Below are positions 44,933 to 53,538 of a stretch of DNA of 64,000 nt, in pieces. Numbering within the stretch: the stretch's first letter is position 1; each line of letters begins with the position of its first letter. The stretch lies in the NCBI GenBank assembly GCA_947500585.1, contig CANMSN010000007.1, forward strand, positions 62,001-126,000. The letters run 5' to 3'. The position numbers and the translations under genes were made by a program. The notes beneath the pieces were generated by a model. The model saw only the letters and a program-made list of their open reading frames with translations, made no database searches and was not told the DNA's origin. Source of the stretch: an uncultured Flavobacteriaceae bacterium. Its GTDB lineage: Bacteria; Bacteroidota; Bacteroidia; Flavobacteriales; Flavobacteriaceae.

Positions 44933-46183
44933 ATGTCAAGAATAAAAATGCGTGTTTTGCTTATTGGTTATAACTTTTCACCAGAACCAACAGGTATAGG
45001 CAAGTATAGTGGGGAAATGATAGATTGGTTGGCAAAAAAAGGCTATGATTGTGTTGTGGTAACAACTTACCCTTATTATCCATATTGGAAAGTTCAAGAA
45101 CCTTATTTTAAAAAACGGTTTTGGTACCACAAGGAAATAACAAATTTTGAAACAGGAGGAAGTATAACTACCTACCGTTGCCCAATGTATGTGCCAGCAG
45201 AACCATCAGGTAAAAAAAGAATGCTTTTAGATTTATCATTTATGATGTCTTCGTTTTTTCAACTGGTAATATTATTATTTAAAAAAAAATGTAATACAGT
45301 TATCACTGTAGTACCGTCATTTCAATTCGGACTCTTAGGATATTTCTACAAATTATTTAAAAAGTCTAAAACTGTTTACCATATTCAAGACTTACAAATT
45401 GAGGCTGCCCAAGATTTAAACATGATTTCATCAAAAAAAGTTTTAAGCCTACTTTATAAGGTTGAAAAATTTATTTTTAGTAAAACAGATATAATTAGTA
45501 GTATTTCTGAGAAAATGGTATCCAAAATAGAATTAAAGACAAACAAAAAAGTTGTGCTATTTTCCAATTGGTCAGATACTGAGTTTTTTACACCGATAGA
45601 AAACAAAAAGGATTTAAAAACACTTTTCGGATTATTACCATCAGATAAAGTTATTTTATATTCTGGAGCTATAGGGGAAAAACAAGGTTTAGAAAATATA
45701 ATTTATGCGGCCGAAAAATTTTGTAATAAAAAACACATTAAGTTTATTATTTGCGGAACTGGTCCTTACAAAGAAAAATTACAGAATTTAACAAAAAGAT
45801 TAAGCTTGAATAATGTTTTATTTTTTCCTTTACAGCCCACGGAAAATTTTAATAAGTTTTTAAATATGGCCGACGTACATTTAGTTATTCAAAAAGCTAA
45901 AGCGAGCGATTTAGTAATGCCATCAAAATTAACAACTATTTTATCAGTTGGTGGGTTGGCACTTATTACAGCAAATGTTGATTCTGGTTTGCATGCTTTA
46001 ACTAAAAAATATAAGATGGGTATTTTAGTAAAGGCAGAAAATCAAGAAGCTTTGAATAATGGCATTGAAGAGGCTTTGACAAGTAATATGCGTAACAAAA
46101 TTATGAATAATGCTCGACAATATGCAGAAAACTATTTAGAAATTAATATTGTGATGAAGGCTTTTGAAAAAGAAGTTCTATAA
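44933..46183 (+). CDS. wcaI: WcaI-like glycosyltransferase (GT4)
   Basis: A 416-residue GT-B enzyme. The start region MRVLLIGYNFSPEPTGIGKY, then TTYPYYPYWKVQEPY and YRCPMYVPAEPSGKKRM, are characteristic of the colanic acid glycosyltransferase WcaI group. The donor domain has ILYSGAIGEKQGLENII and MPSKLTTILSVGGLALI in place of the common E-x7-E block. The first ATG at 44933 adds five residues to the conserved start at 44948; either is possible. It ends the first stretch of the EPS operon before a gap of about 490 bp. Confidence 0.85.
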   Translation: MSRIKMRVLLIGYNFSPEPTGIGKYSGEMIDWLAKKGYDCVVVTTYPYYPYWKVQEPYFKKRFWYHKEITNFETGGSITTYRCPMYVPAEPSGKKRMLLDLSFMMSSFFQLVILLFKKKCNTVITVVPSFQFGLLGYFYKLFKKSKTVYHIQDLQIEAAQDLNMISSKKVLSLLYKVEKFIFSKTDIISSISEKMVSKIELKTNKKVVLFSNWSDTEFFTPIENKKDLKTLFGLLPSDKVILYSGAIGEKQGLENIIYAAEKFCNKKHIKFIICGTGPYKEKLQNLTKRLSLNNVLFFPLQPTENFNKFLNMADVHLVIQKAKASDLVMPSKLTTILSVGGLALITANVDSGLHALTKKYKMGILVKAENQEALNNGIEEALTSNMRNKIMNNARQYAENYLEINIVMKAFEKEVL

Positions 46184-46676
46184 TGATAATAACTCATTGA
46201 GTATAATGATGGTTTAAAAAGTGAAAAGTTGTAAGTTTTACTGATGATTTATCATTCGTTTTAGATGTAAACGCTGATAGTTAAAGACTAATTTTACGAA
46301 TTTATCTGATTTGTTTAACATTGTATTTATTATATATAATAAACCTTTTCTAATATTTGAAGAAAAAGTATCATTATACAGCTTATAAGCATATAATATA
46401 TAAGTAATATTAAATTAGTATTATTTTAAATGTATAGAAGTTAGAATAAATAATTAAAAATAGTATTTTCGATAAAATTTTTAATTTATCAATTAATACT
46501 CTACTACTACAATAGTAAAAATAGATGGATTGGAAATATTGGAAAAGCGCAAAAACTTGGATAGTAAAATGGAATAAGTTTTTTTGTCCCTAAAGACATT
46601 AGTTAATAAAAAATAAAACATATATAACCTGTTGAGGTTGCAACAGAAATTAAGACAAATGGTAAAATTATAAATA
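46184..46676. other. 493-bp AT-rich gap in the EPS locus
   Basis: No gene is supported. The region is very AT-rich (15 G/C of 60 at 46201-46260). A 22-codon frame at 46525-46593 (MDWKYWKSAKTWIVKWNKF...) looks protein-like but is too short to judge. No clear TTG/TAnnTTTG promoter was found, though one is expected because the genes after it may need their own transcription start. Confidence 0.5.
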
Positions 46677-47819
46677 ATGAAGATAGGAATCATTACAATA
46701 CTAAATGTAAATAATTACGGTGCAGAGTTACAAGCTCATGCTTTAAATAAAAAGTTAACCTTACTTGGTTTTGATAATGAAATAATTAATTATTTCCATA
46801 ATCATAATACAGAATTTATTTTTGAAAAAGAATCGAAACCAATTTTTGAAATAAAACCGATAGCTAAATTAAAAGCAAAAGTCTTAGTTTTATTAAATAA
46901 ATACAGTAAAATTTCAAACCCTAACATTGCTAAAAAAAGATTAATGAGGTTTGATTCCTTTCATGACCAATATTCTAAAGTTTCAATGCCTATTAAAAGT
47001 ATTACGGATTTATATTCCAAAGATTTTGAGTATGATATTTTTATAGTAGGCAGTGATCAAGTTTGGAATCCCAATAATCAAATAAATATTGAACCTTATT
47101 TCTTAACGTTTGCCCCAAAAGGAAAGAAAAAAATCTCTTATGCATCAAGTTTTGGTGTTGGAAGTATTTCAAAAGAAAACTTTGCTAAATATAAAAAACT
47201 ATTAGGGAATATAGATTTTTTATCGTGTAGAGAAAAATCAGGAGTTGAAATTATTAAAGAAATTACAGGGAAGCAATCTACTCATGTTTTAGATCCAACT
47301 TTATTATTATCAAAAGAAGAATGGTCAATTATAGCAGTTCCTTATGAGGAAGAAGAACCTTTTATCTTAGTGTTTGTTTTTAAAAATTCAAAATATGTAA
47401 CTGATTTAGCATATGATTTACAGAAAAAGACTGGGTATAAAATTATAAGAATATGTAAAAATGAAATGAGAGTTGAATCAGATAATAAAATATTGAATAT
47501 TAGAGATGCTGGCCCAAGAGAATTTTTAGGAATTTATCAAAAGGCAACTATTGTTTTAACAACATCCTTTCATGGAAGTATATTTTCTTTAATTTTTCAG
47601 AAGCCGTTTTATTCAATTACTCCAGGTAGAAAAAATAATAATGCAAGACAAGAGAGCCTGTTAAAAATGTTTGGATTGGAAGATCGATTAATTAAAGAAG
47701 GCCAGCCTTTTCCTAAAAAAGATAAAATTAACATTGATTTTTCAACGGTTCAAAGAATTATTGAGAAAGAAAAAAGTTCGTCCTTAAGTTTCTTAAAGAA
47801 CGCTATCGAAAAGGTGTAA
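46677..47819 (+). CDS. Polysaccharide pyruvyl transferase family protein
   Basis: A 380-residue GT-B-like enzyme that would transfer pyruvate from phosphoenolpyruvate to a sugar as a ketal, adding negative charge. Family motifs: GIITILNVNNYGAELQAHAL at the N-terminus, DIFIVGSDQVWNPN near 125, KKISYASSFGVGSI, and the C-terminal TTSFHGSIFSLIFQKPFYSI with the conserved His. It directly precedes the F420-hydrogenase-beta-like gene (21 nt gap), a pairing seen in other bacterial polysaccharide loci. Confidence 0.9.
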   Translation: MKIGIITILNVNNYGAELQAHALNKKLTLLGFDNEIINYFHNHNTEFIFEKESKPIFEIKPIAKLKAKVLVLLNKYSKISNPNIAKKRLMRFDSFHDQYSKVSMPIKSITDLYSKDFEYDIFIVGSDQVWNPNNQINIEPYFLTFAPKGKKKISYASSFGVGSISKENFAKYKKLLGNIDFLSCREKSGVEIIKEITGKQSTHVLDPTLLLSKEEWSIIAVPYEEEEPFILVFVFKNSKYVTDLAYDLQKKTGYKIIRICKNEMRVESDNKILNIRDAGPREFLGIYQKATIVLTTSFHGSIFSLIFQKPFYSITPGRKNNNARQESLLKMFGLEDRLIKEGQPFPKKDKINIDFSTVQRIIEKEKSSSLSFLKNAIEKV

Positions 47820-47840
47820 AATATTACAATTAGTAAAATA

Positions 47841-49250
47841 TTGATGATGGATAAAAATGTTACTGATTTAGAAAAAGTAGTTAATGGAGGTTATTGTACA
47901 GGCTGTGGAAGCTGCTCCTTTGTCACTAAAGCTCCGATGAAAATTAATGAATACGGAGAATATCAGCCAGATTTAGGAGTTATTAATTCTCTTAATAACT
48001 CTATTATAGAGAAAGCGGAAAATGTGTGCCCCTCTTTAAATTTCTCTTTTAATGAAGATGTTCTTGCAGAAAAATTTCTAAAAAAAGATTGTTCAGAAAA
48101 AAGTAATTATATTGGTCCTTACCAAAGTGTTTATGGCGGTTTTGTTAAAGAGAAGTCCTATAGAAATAATGGTACATCTGGTGGTTTTGGTACGTGGATT
48201 GGAGCAGCATTGTTTGAAAAAAGATTGATTGATGGCGTAATACATATAAAAGAAAGTAAAAGAATTAATGATTCTGATCCATTTTTTAGATATGGAATAA
48301 GTAATAATATATCAGAAATAACAAAAGGATCTAAAACTAAATATCACGTCATTGAAGTTTCTGAAGTGTTAAGCCTAATTAAAGATAAACCTGGCAAATA
48401 TTTATTTATTGGTTTGCCATGTATGGTTAAAACAATACGTAGAATTCAATTGATTGATCCTATAATTAAGGAATCTATTAAATATACTGTTGCACTTGTT
48501 TGTGGACATTTGAAGAGTATCAATTGGACATTATCATTAGCTTGGAGTAAAGGGATTCATCCAAGTGAAGCAGATAATTTTTTGTATAGAACAAAGGCTA
48601 AGGATATTTCAGCAAGAGCATATGTGTTTACAGCGTATTCAAAAAATAAGGAAGTTAGGGAGGATTCGGGAAATGTAGTCGGTGGAAAATTTAATCAAGG
48701 AGCTTTGATGTTACCGGCATGTAATTTTTGTGATGATGTTGTAGGTGAGACTGCTGATTTAACAATAGGAGATGCATGGTTACCACAATTTGAGATAGAC
48801 TCTCAAGGAACTAATTTGTTAATAGTCAGGAACTCTGAAATTCATGATTTAATTAAAGGAGCTTTTAATGAGGGCAAAATTCAGATAGTAGGTTTGACTG
48901 AAAAAGATGTAATTGATGCTCAATCTGGTGGGTTTAGACAAAGAAGAGAAGGATTATCTCATAGGTTAAATAAAGTTGATAAAAAAAACATTTGGAGACC
49001 AACTAAAAGAATAGAGCCCAATAGTTTTAAGATATCTCCACTAAGGAAGCTAATTTATAATATTCGTTTTGAAGTTACATTAAATTCTAGAGAGTATTTT
49101 AAAGAGGCTTTACTAAAAGATAATTATGATTTATATAAAAAAAGAATGTTTGTTCAACTAAAAATTTTAAGATTTTTAGAGATATTAAGTTCATCTCCAA
49201 GAATTATTAGAAAAAAAATAGCAGTGATTAAATTAAAGATGTTCAGTTAA
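47841..49250 (+). CDS. FrhB/FdhB-like iron-sulfur protein (coenzyme F420 hydrogenase beta family)
   Basis: 469 residues. The N-terminus has a cysteine cluster, YCTGCGSCSFV (C19, C22, C25), with another Cys in VCPSL near residue 63, fitting a 4Fe-4S site. Then come the FrhB N-terminal domain (YRNNGTSGGFGTWIGAAL) and C-terminal domain (YLFIGLPCMVKTIRRI, ACNFCDDVVGETADLTIGDAW). In archaea relatives reduce coenzyme F420; Bacteroidota are not known to make F420, so the substrate here is open. It is next to a pyruvyl transferase and overlaps the acetyltransferase gene by 1 nt. Confidence 0.88.
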   Translation: MMMDKNVTDLEKVVNGGYCTGCGSCSFVTKAPMKINEYGEYQPDLGVINSLNNSIIEKAENVCPSLNFSFNEDVLAEKFLKKDCSEKSNYIGPYQSVYGGFVKEKSYRNNGTSGGFGTWIGAALFEKRLIDGVIHIKESKRINDSDPFFRYGISNNISEITKGSKTKYHVIEVSEVLSLIKDKPGKYLFIGLPCMVKTIRRIQLIDPIIKESIKYTVALVCGHLKSINWTLSLAWSKGIHPSEADNFLYRTKAKDISARAYVFTAYSKNKEVREDSGNVVGGKFNQGALMLPACNFCDDVVGETADLTIGDAWLPQFEIDSQGTNLLIVRNSEIHDLIKGAFNEGKIQIVGLTEKDVIDAQSGGFRQRREGLSHRLNKVDKKNIWRPTKRIEPNSFKISPLRKLIYNIRFEVTLNSREYFKEALLKDNYDLYKKRMFVQLKILRFLEILSSSPRIIRKKIAVIKLKMFS

Positions 49251-49810
49251 TGGTAGAAAAAAGTATTTCTATGACTGATACGCGTCATAAATTTTCAATT
49301 AAGAATAAGTTTGCAAGAATTTTATGGATTATTGCTTGTACTATTTTTTTTAAAAATCTTAAGCCTAGATTTTTTAGGAAATGGAGAATTCTTTTGTTAA
49401 AAATTTTTGGAGCAAATGTTAGTTGGAAGTCAACAATTCATTCAAGTGTTAAAATATGGGCTCCTTGGAATTTAGAAGTAGGTGAATATTCGTGTATTGG
49501 CCCCTTGGTAGATTGTTATAACCAAGGAAAAGTAGTAATAGGAAAAAATGCTACAATATCACAAAAAGCATATTTATGTGCTTCAAGTCATGATTTTACC
49601 AAAACAAGTCATGACTTAATTTTAAAACCAATTACTGTAAGGGATAAAGCATGGGTAGCTGCAGGGGCTTTTTTAGGACCTGGAGTTACAATTGGTGAAG
49701 GAGTTGTAGTTGGAGCTCGTTCCGCTGTATTTAAAGATGTCCTAGCATGGTCAGTTGTAGGGGGGAACCCAGCGATGTTTATAAAAAAAAGGGTGATTGA
49801 TGATTTATAA
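49250..49810 (+). CDS. WcaF-like sugar O-acetyltransferase (hexapeptide repeat)
   Basis: A 186-residue left-handed beta-helix acetyltransferase. After a basic, hydrophobic N-terminal region (about 20-50), the hexapeptide repeats begin with VSWKSTIHSSVKIWAPWNLE, and include CLASSHDFT-like CASSHDFTKTSHD (with the catalytic His) and VAAGAFLGPGVTIGEGVVVG. It resembles WcaF of colanic acid synthesis, which acetylates a repeat-unit sugar. Its ATG overlaps the stop of the preceding gene (TAATG), so the two are probably translationally coupled. Confidence 0.87.
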   Translation: MVEKSISMTDTRHKFSIKNKFARILWIIACTIFFKNLKPRFFRKWRILLLKIFGANVSWKSTIHSSVKIWAPWNLEVGEYSCIGPLVDCYNQGKVVIGKNATISQKAYLCASSHDFTKTSHDLILKPITVRDKAWVAAGAFLGPGVTIGEGVVVGARSAVFKDVLAWSVVGGNPAMFIKKRVIDDL

Positions 49811-49919
49811 AAATGAAGACTGTGATCATAATTTATGATACAGTACGGTACTATGAAGTATATATAAATAATATTATGTGACCTTCGAAGAAAAACTCTT
49901 TAATAAATAGAAAACAATT

Positions 49920-51371
49920 ATGCTATTTAACTCAATAGACTTTGCCATTTTTTTACCAATAGTGTTTATTCTTTATTGGTTCGTAACAAGCAATAATTTA
50001 AAATTCCAAAATTTATTATTATTAGTTGCAAGTTATTTGTTTTATGGTTGGTGGGATTGGAAGTTTTTATCCTTAATCCTTTTTAGTACGATAATAGATT
50101 ATTACATAGGATGCAGTCTCCAAAAGGAAGTTAATAATTCAAAAAGAAAAATGTTATTATGGGTTAGTATATCAGTAAATTTGGGATTTCTGGGATTCTT
50201 TAAATATTATAATTTTTTTGTAGACAATTTTATTGCTGCTTTTTCTTTTTTTGGGTCAGAAATAAAACCAAATACACTTAATATTATATTGCCAGTTGGG
50301 ATTAGTTTTTATACGTTTCAAACCCTAAGCTATACTATTGATGTCTATAGAGAAAAACTTAAACCTACTGATGATTTTATTGTTTTTGCTGCTTTCGTAA
50401 GTTTCTTTCCTCAATTGGTAGCTGGTCCAATTGAAAGAGCAGCGCATCTCCTTCCTCAGTTTTATATTAAAAGAAAGTTCGATTACAGTAAAGCAATTGA
50501 CGGGATGCGTCAAATACTTTGGGGCTTATTTAAAAAAATTGTAATAGCTGATAACTGTGCTGTTTTCGCTAATGATATATTTAATAATTATCAAGACTAT
50601 TCTGGCAGTACATTAATTTTAGGGGCTTTGTTTTTTACATTTCAAATTTATTGTGATTTTTCTGGATATTCTGATATTGCCATTGGTACGTCACGTTTGT
50701 TTGGTTTTGATTTAATGAAAAACTTTTCCTTTCCTTATTTTTCAAGAGATATTGCTGAATTTTGGAGACGTTGGCATATATCACTTTCTACTTGGTTTAG
50801 AGATTATTTATATATTCCTTTGGGAGGCAGCAGAGGTGGTATTTGGATGAAAACACGAAATACATTTATTATTTTTATAGTAAGTGGTTTTTGGCATGGT
50901 GCCAATTGGACATTTATAGTTTGGGGGGCTTTAAATGCGATTTACTTCCTCCCACTTTTACTAACTAATAACAATCGTAATAATTTAGATGTTATAGCCA
51001 AGGGTAAAATATTCCCTAGTTTTCGTGAAACCTACCAAATGCTTTTAACTTTTTCACTAACAGTGCTTGCTTGGATATTTTTTAGAGCAGAAAACATCCA
51101 TCATGCTCTAAGTTATATTGCAAATATAGGGAATAGATCATTGTTTAGTGTGCCTAGTTTTGATACTATGAAACCAATAAATTTATTAATAGTGCCTTTA
51201 ATTTTCTTCTTTTTTTTAATAGAATGGTTTGGCAGAGATTCTGAATTTGGAATGCAATTTATTGGTTTGAAATGGAATAGGGTTTTTAGGTGGTCGTTAT
51301 ATTTGGGCGTTGTTATTTGTATTTTTATTTTTTCGAGTCAAGAACAAGCTTTTATATATTTTCAATTTTAA
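49920..51371 (+). CDS. MBOAT family O-acyltransferase (AlgI-like)
   Basis: A 483-residue integral membrane enzyme with about ten hydrophobic segments that passes acyl groups across the inner membrane for polymer O-acylation. Hallmarks: LPVGISFYTFQTLSYTIDVY, AGPIERAAHLLPQF, FWRRWHISLSTWFRDYLYIP and SGFWHGANWTFIVWG with the catalytic His. Alginate AlgI has the same pattern. It is followed after 4 nt by an SGNH-type protein, recalling the AlgI-AlgJ/AlgX pairing. Confidence 0.93.
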   Translation: MLFNSIDFAIFLPIVFILYWFVTSNNLKFQNLLLLVASYLFYGWWDWKFLSLILFSTIIDYYIGCSLQKEVNNSKRKMLLWVSISVNLGFLGFFKYYNFFVDNFIAAFSFFGSEIKPNTLNIILPVGISFYTFQTLSYTIDVYREKLKPTDDFIVFAAFVSFFPQLVAGPIERAAHLLPQFYIKRKFDYSKAIDGMRQILWGLFKKIVIADNCAVFANDIFNNYQDYSGSTLILGALFFTFQIYCDFSGYSDIAIGTSRLFGFDLMKNFSFPYFSRDIAEFWRRWHISLSTWFRDYLYIPLGGSRGGIWMKTRNTFIIFIVSGFWHGANWTFIVWGALNAIYFLPLLLTNNNRNNLDVIAKGKIFPSFRETYQMLLTFSLTVLAWIFFRAENIHHALSYIANIGNRSLFSVPSFDTMKPINLLIVPLIFFFFLIEWFGRDSEFGMQFIGLKWNRVFRWSLYLGVVICIFIFSSQEQAFIYFQF

Positions 51372-51375
51372 TTTT

Positions 51376-52287
51376 ATGAAAAATTTTCTTATCAAAATAA
51401 TATTATTTGGCCTTATTCTTTTTGTTTTGGATAAGTTTTTTCTAGTTGTAAGAAATAAAGCGCCAGAATTTGATAATGATCGCAGACTTGAGTATGTCCT
51501 AGATGGAAAAGTAAATAAGGATTTAATTGTATTTGGTTCATCTAGAGCAAATGAAGATATTGCCACATGGTTGTTGGAAGATGCTTTAAAGTTAGATAGT
51601 TACAATCTTTGTTACGGAGGTTCAGAAATCGAACTTCAAACATTCATTTTAAAGCAATTACTGAAAGAAAATCAAAAACCTAAGTTGATAATTAAGATTA
51701 TAGATGATGATTTTGAGCTAACCTATAACTCAGCAAATGTGTTTAGAGTTGACAGGCTTATTCCATTGGTAAAGTATCCAGTTATTAGAAATGAGTTAAT
51801 TAGTAGAGGTGAAAAAAACGCTATAATGTCTAAACTATTTGTATTACATCAATTAAACAAATCAAATTTTGATTTTAGATCACCCAAAAAAGTGAATGAT
51901 ACTATACTGAAGTATGGTAATATAACATTAAATAAAGTGCCAAAAAGAAAATTCGAATGGACTTTTGGTACAAAAACTAGTTATTCTTCAGATAAAGAAA
52001 TTAAAAGTAAATATGAAAGTTTTAAAGAATTTCAGGATTTATGTGTCAGTAATAATATAAAGTTGGTTCTAAGTATTCCACCAAGTTATAAAGTTTTAAA
52101 TAAAGAGTTTGCTGAGCGAATTAGAGAATTAAAATTTAAAGAAAGTTATTTTCATGTATATGACCAAAGTAAAATAGAATATAAGTCAAGTAATTACTTT
52201 AATGATTTAATACATTTGAATAGTTCAGGTGCTGAAATTTATACGCATGATTTAATTTTATTTATAAAAAATAACATAAAAATTTAG
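51376..52287 (+). CDS. SGNH/GDSL-like protein, likely partner of the MBOAT
   Basis: 303 residues. An N-terminal anchor helix (about 4-24, FLIKIILFGLILFVLDKFF) suggests a periplasmic catalytic domain. The SGNH pattern is visible: VFGSSRANEDI (block I, Ser55 or Ser56) and FNDLIHLNSSGAEIY (block V, D277 and H280), plus IKLVLSIPPSYK in the middle. The frame extends to 51310, but the start at 51376 follows the MBOAT stop by 4 nt and gives a clean anchor. In alginate and similar systems such proteins take the acetyl group from the MBOAT and place it on the polymer. Confidence 0.82.
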   Translation: MKNFLIKIILFGLILFVLDKFFLVVRNKAPEFDNDRRLEYVLDGKVNKDLIVFGSSRANEDIATWLLEDALKLDSYNLCYGGSEIELQTFILKQLLKENQKPKLIIKIIDDDFELTYNSANVFRVDRLIPLVKYPVIRNELISRGEKNAIMSKLFVLHQLNKSNFDFRSPKKVNDTILKYGNITLNKVPKRKFEWTFGTKTSYSSDKEIKSKYESFKEFQDLCVSNNIKLVLSIPPSYKVLNKEFAERIRELKFKESYFHVYDQSKIEYKSSNYFNDLIHLNSSGAEIYTHDLILFIKNNIKI

Positions 52288-52379
52288 TGATAGGTTTAAA
52301 TTCCTAATTTGATGCGAAAATATAATCGTTTTATTTAACAAGAATATCTTTTAAAAAGGTAGAATAATATTAATTTTAA

Positions 52380-53417
52380 ATGAGTAAATCAAAAAGAATT
52401 TCCAATCTTGACCTATTCAGATTTTTTGCAATTTTTCTAGTTGTATATTTCCATTTATCCCAAATGTTTTTGTCTCAATATTTTTTTTCATACCGATTTT
52501 TCAAAGTAGGAGCATTAGGTGTTGAGCTTTTTTTCGTATTAAGCGGATTCTTGGTAGCTGGTTTATATTATAAAGTTAAAAAGGAAAAAATTAATTTACG
52601 TTTGTTTTGGTTACAGCGATTTTTAAGAACTTATCCACCCTATCTGGCTGCCTTAATAGTGTCTTTTTTAATGGTATATTTTTTTAGAAATGAAAAATTC
52701 GATTTTGGATATTTAGTTTTTTTACAAAATTTTTACGACAAAATTCTTTTTTTTAAGGTGTCTTGGTCTTTATGTGTAGAGGAACATTTTTATTTATTAT
52801 TTGTTGTATTTGCATTAATTACTATGGGTTTGTCAAAAGTAAGAATAATGACTGCATGGATTATTATTTGTTTAGTTCCTTTGGTTCTTAGGTTTGTTTT
52901 GGGATATAATAACTATGAATTAGGTGGGTTTTATAAGTCGGCTTCAATTTTTAGAATAGACGGAATAGCTATAGGTGCGTTTTTTGCTTATATAATAAAT
53001 AATTATACAATAAAATATAAAGGGAAATTCATTAATAATATGTTATTGTTAATAGTTTTGATTTCAATTGGACTATGGATTAGTGGTGAGCCAAGTTATT
53101 TAAAGTATACAGTAGGTTATTTTTTGTTTGTACTAAATGCTGCTTTGTTAATGGTATCACTATATTTCTCTTCTCCTGTCAAGATTGGAGAAACCTATTT
53201 TGTGAAACAAATAGCTCTCATGGCTTATTCAATATACTTGACACATCCTTGGGTTCTTAATTTTTTTGATATTCTTCAAAAAAAGTTAAACATTAACAAT
53301 TTCATTGCAGCTATAATTTCATTAATTAGTATTTTGATTCTAGGATATACATTTTATCTTATTATTGAAAAGCCAACAATAGTGATGAGGAATAACTTGT
53401 TGAATAACAAAAAATAG
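52380..53417 (+). CDS. Acyltransferase 3 family protein (OafA-like)
   Basis: A 345-residue polytopic enzyme with about ten hydrophobic segments. RISNLDLFRFFAIFLVVYFHLS holds the conserved Arg and His of the family, and KVGALGVELFFVLSGFLVAGL the second block. SWSLCVEEHFYLLF and a late LTHPWVLN also fit. Such enzymes O-acetylate surface glycans using cytoplasmic acetyl-CoA. It is the last gene of the plus-strand EPS locus, 92 nt after the SGNH gene, and converges on the beta-helix protein gene. Confidence 0.9.
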   Translation: MSKSKRISNLDLFRFFAIFLVVYFHLSQMFLSQYFFSYRFFKVGALGVELFFVLSGFLVAGLYYKVKKEKINLRLFWLQRFLRTYPPYLAALIVSFLMVYFFRNEKFDFGYLVFLQNFYDKILFFKVSWSLCVEEHFYLLFVVFALITMGLSKVRIMTAWIIICLVPLVLRFVLGYNNYELGGFYKSASIFRIDGIAIGAFFAYIINNYTIKYKGKFINNMLLLIVLISIGLWISGEPSYLKYTVGYFLFVLNAALLMVSLYFSSPVKIGETYFVKQIALMAYSIYLTHPWVLNFFDILQKKLNINNFIAAIISLISILILGYTFYLIIEKPTIVMRNNLLNNKK

Positions 53418-53538
53418 TTTTAAATATTAATATTGAAAATAAAACTTGAACTTAAAAAAAATAAAACTCATATATCACTATTCACTTATTTTAATTATTT
53501 AGATTTTGTTAATTAAATGATTTCTTTTTAATTCACTG

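Noticed and set aside
47841-49250. Reading the FrhB-like gene as evidence for F420 metabolism
   Set aside because: No F420 synthesis or F420-dependent gene is present in the window, and the family also occurs in polysaccharide loci of bacteria without F420.
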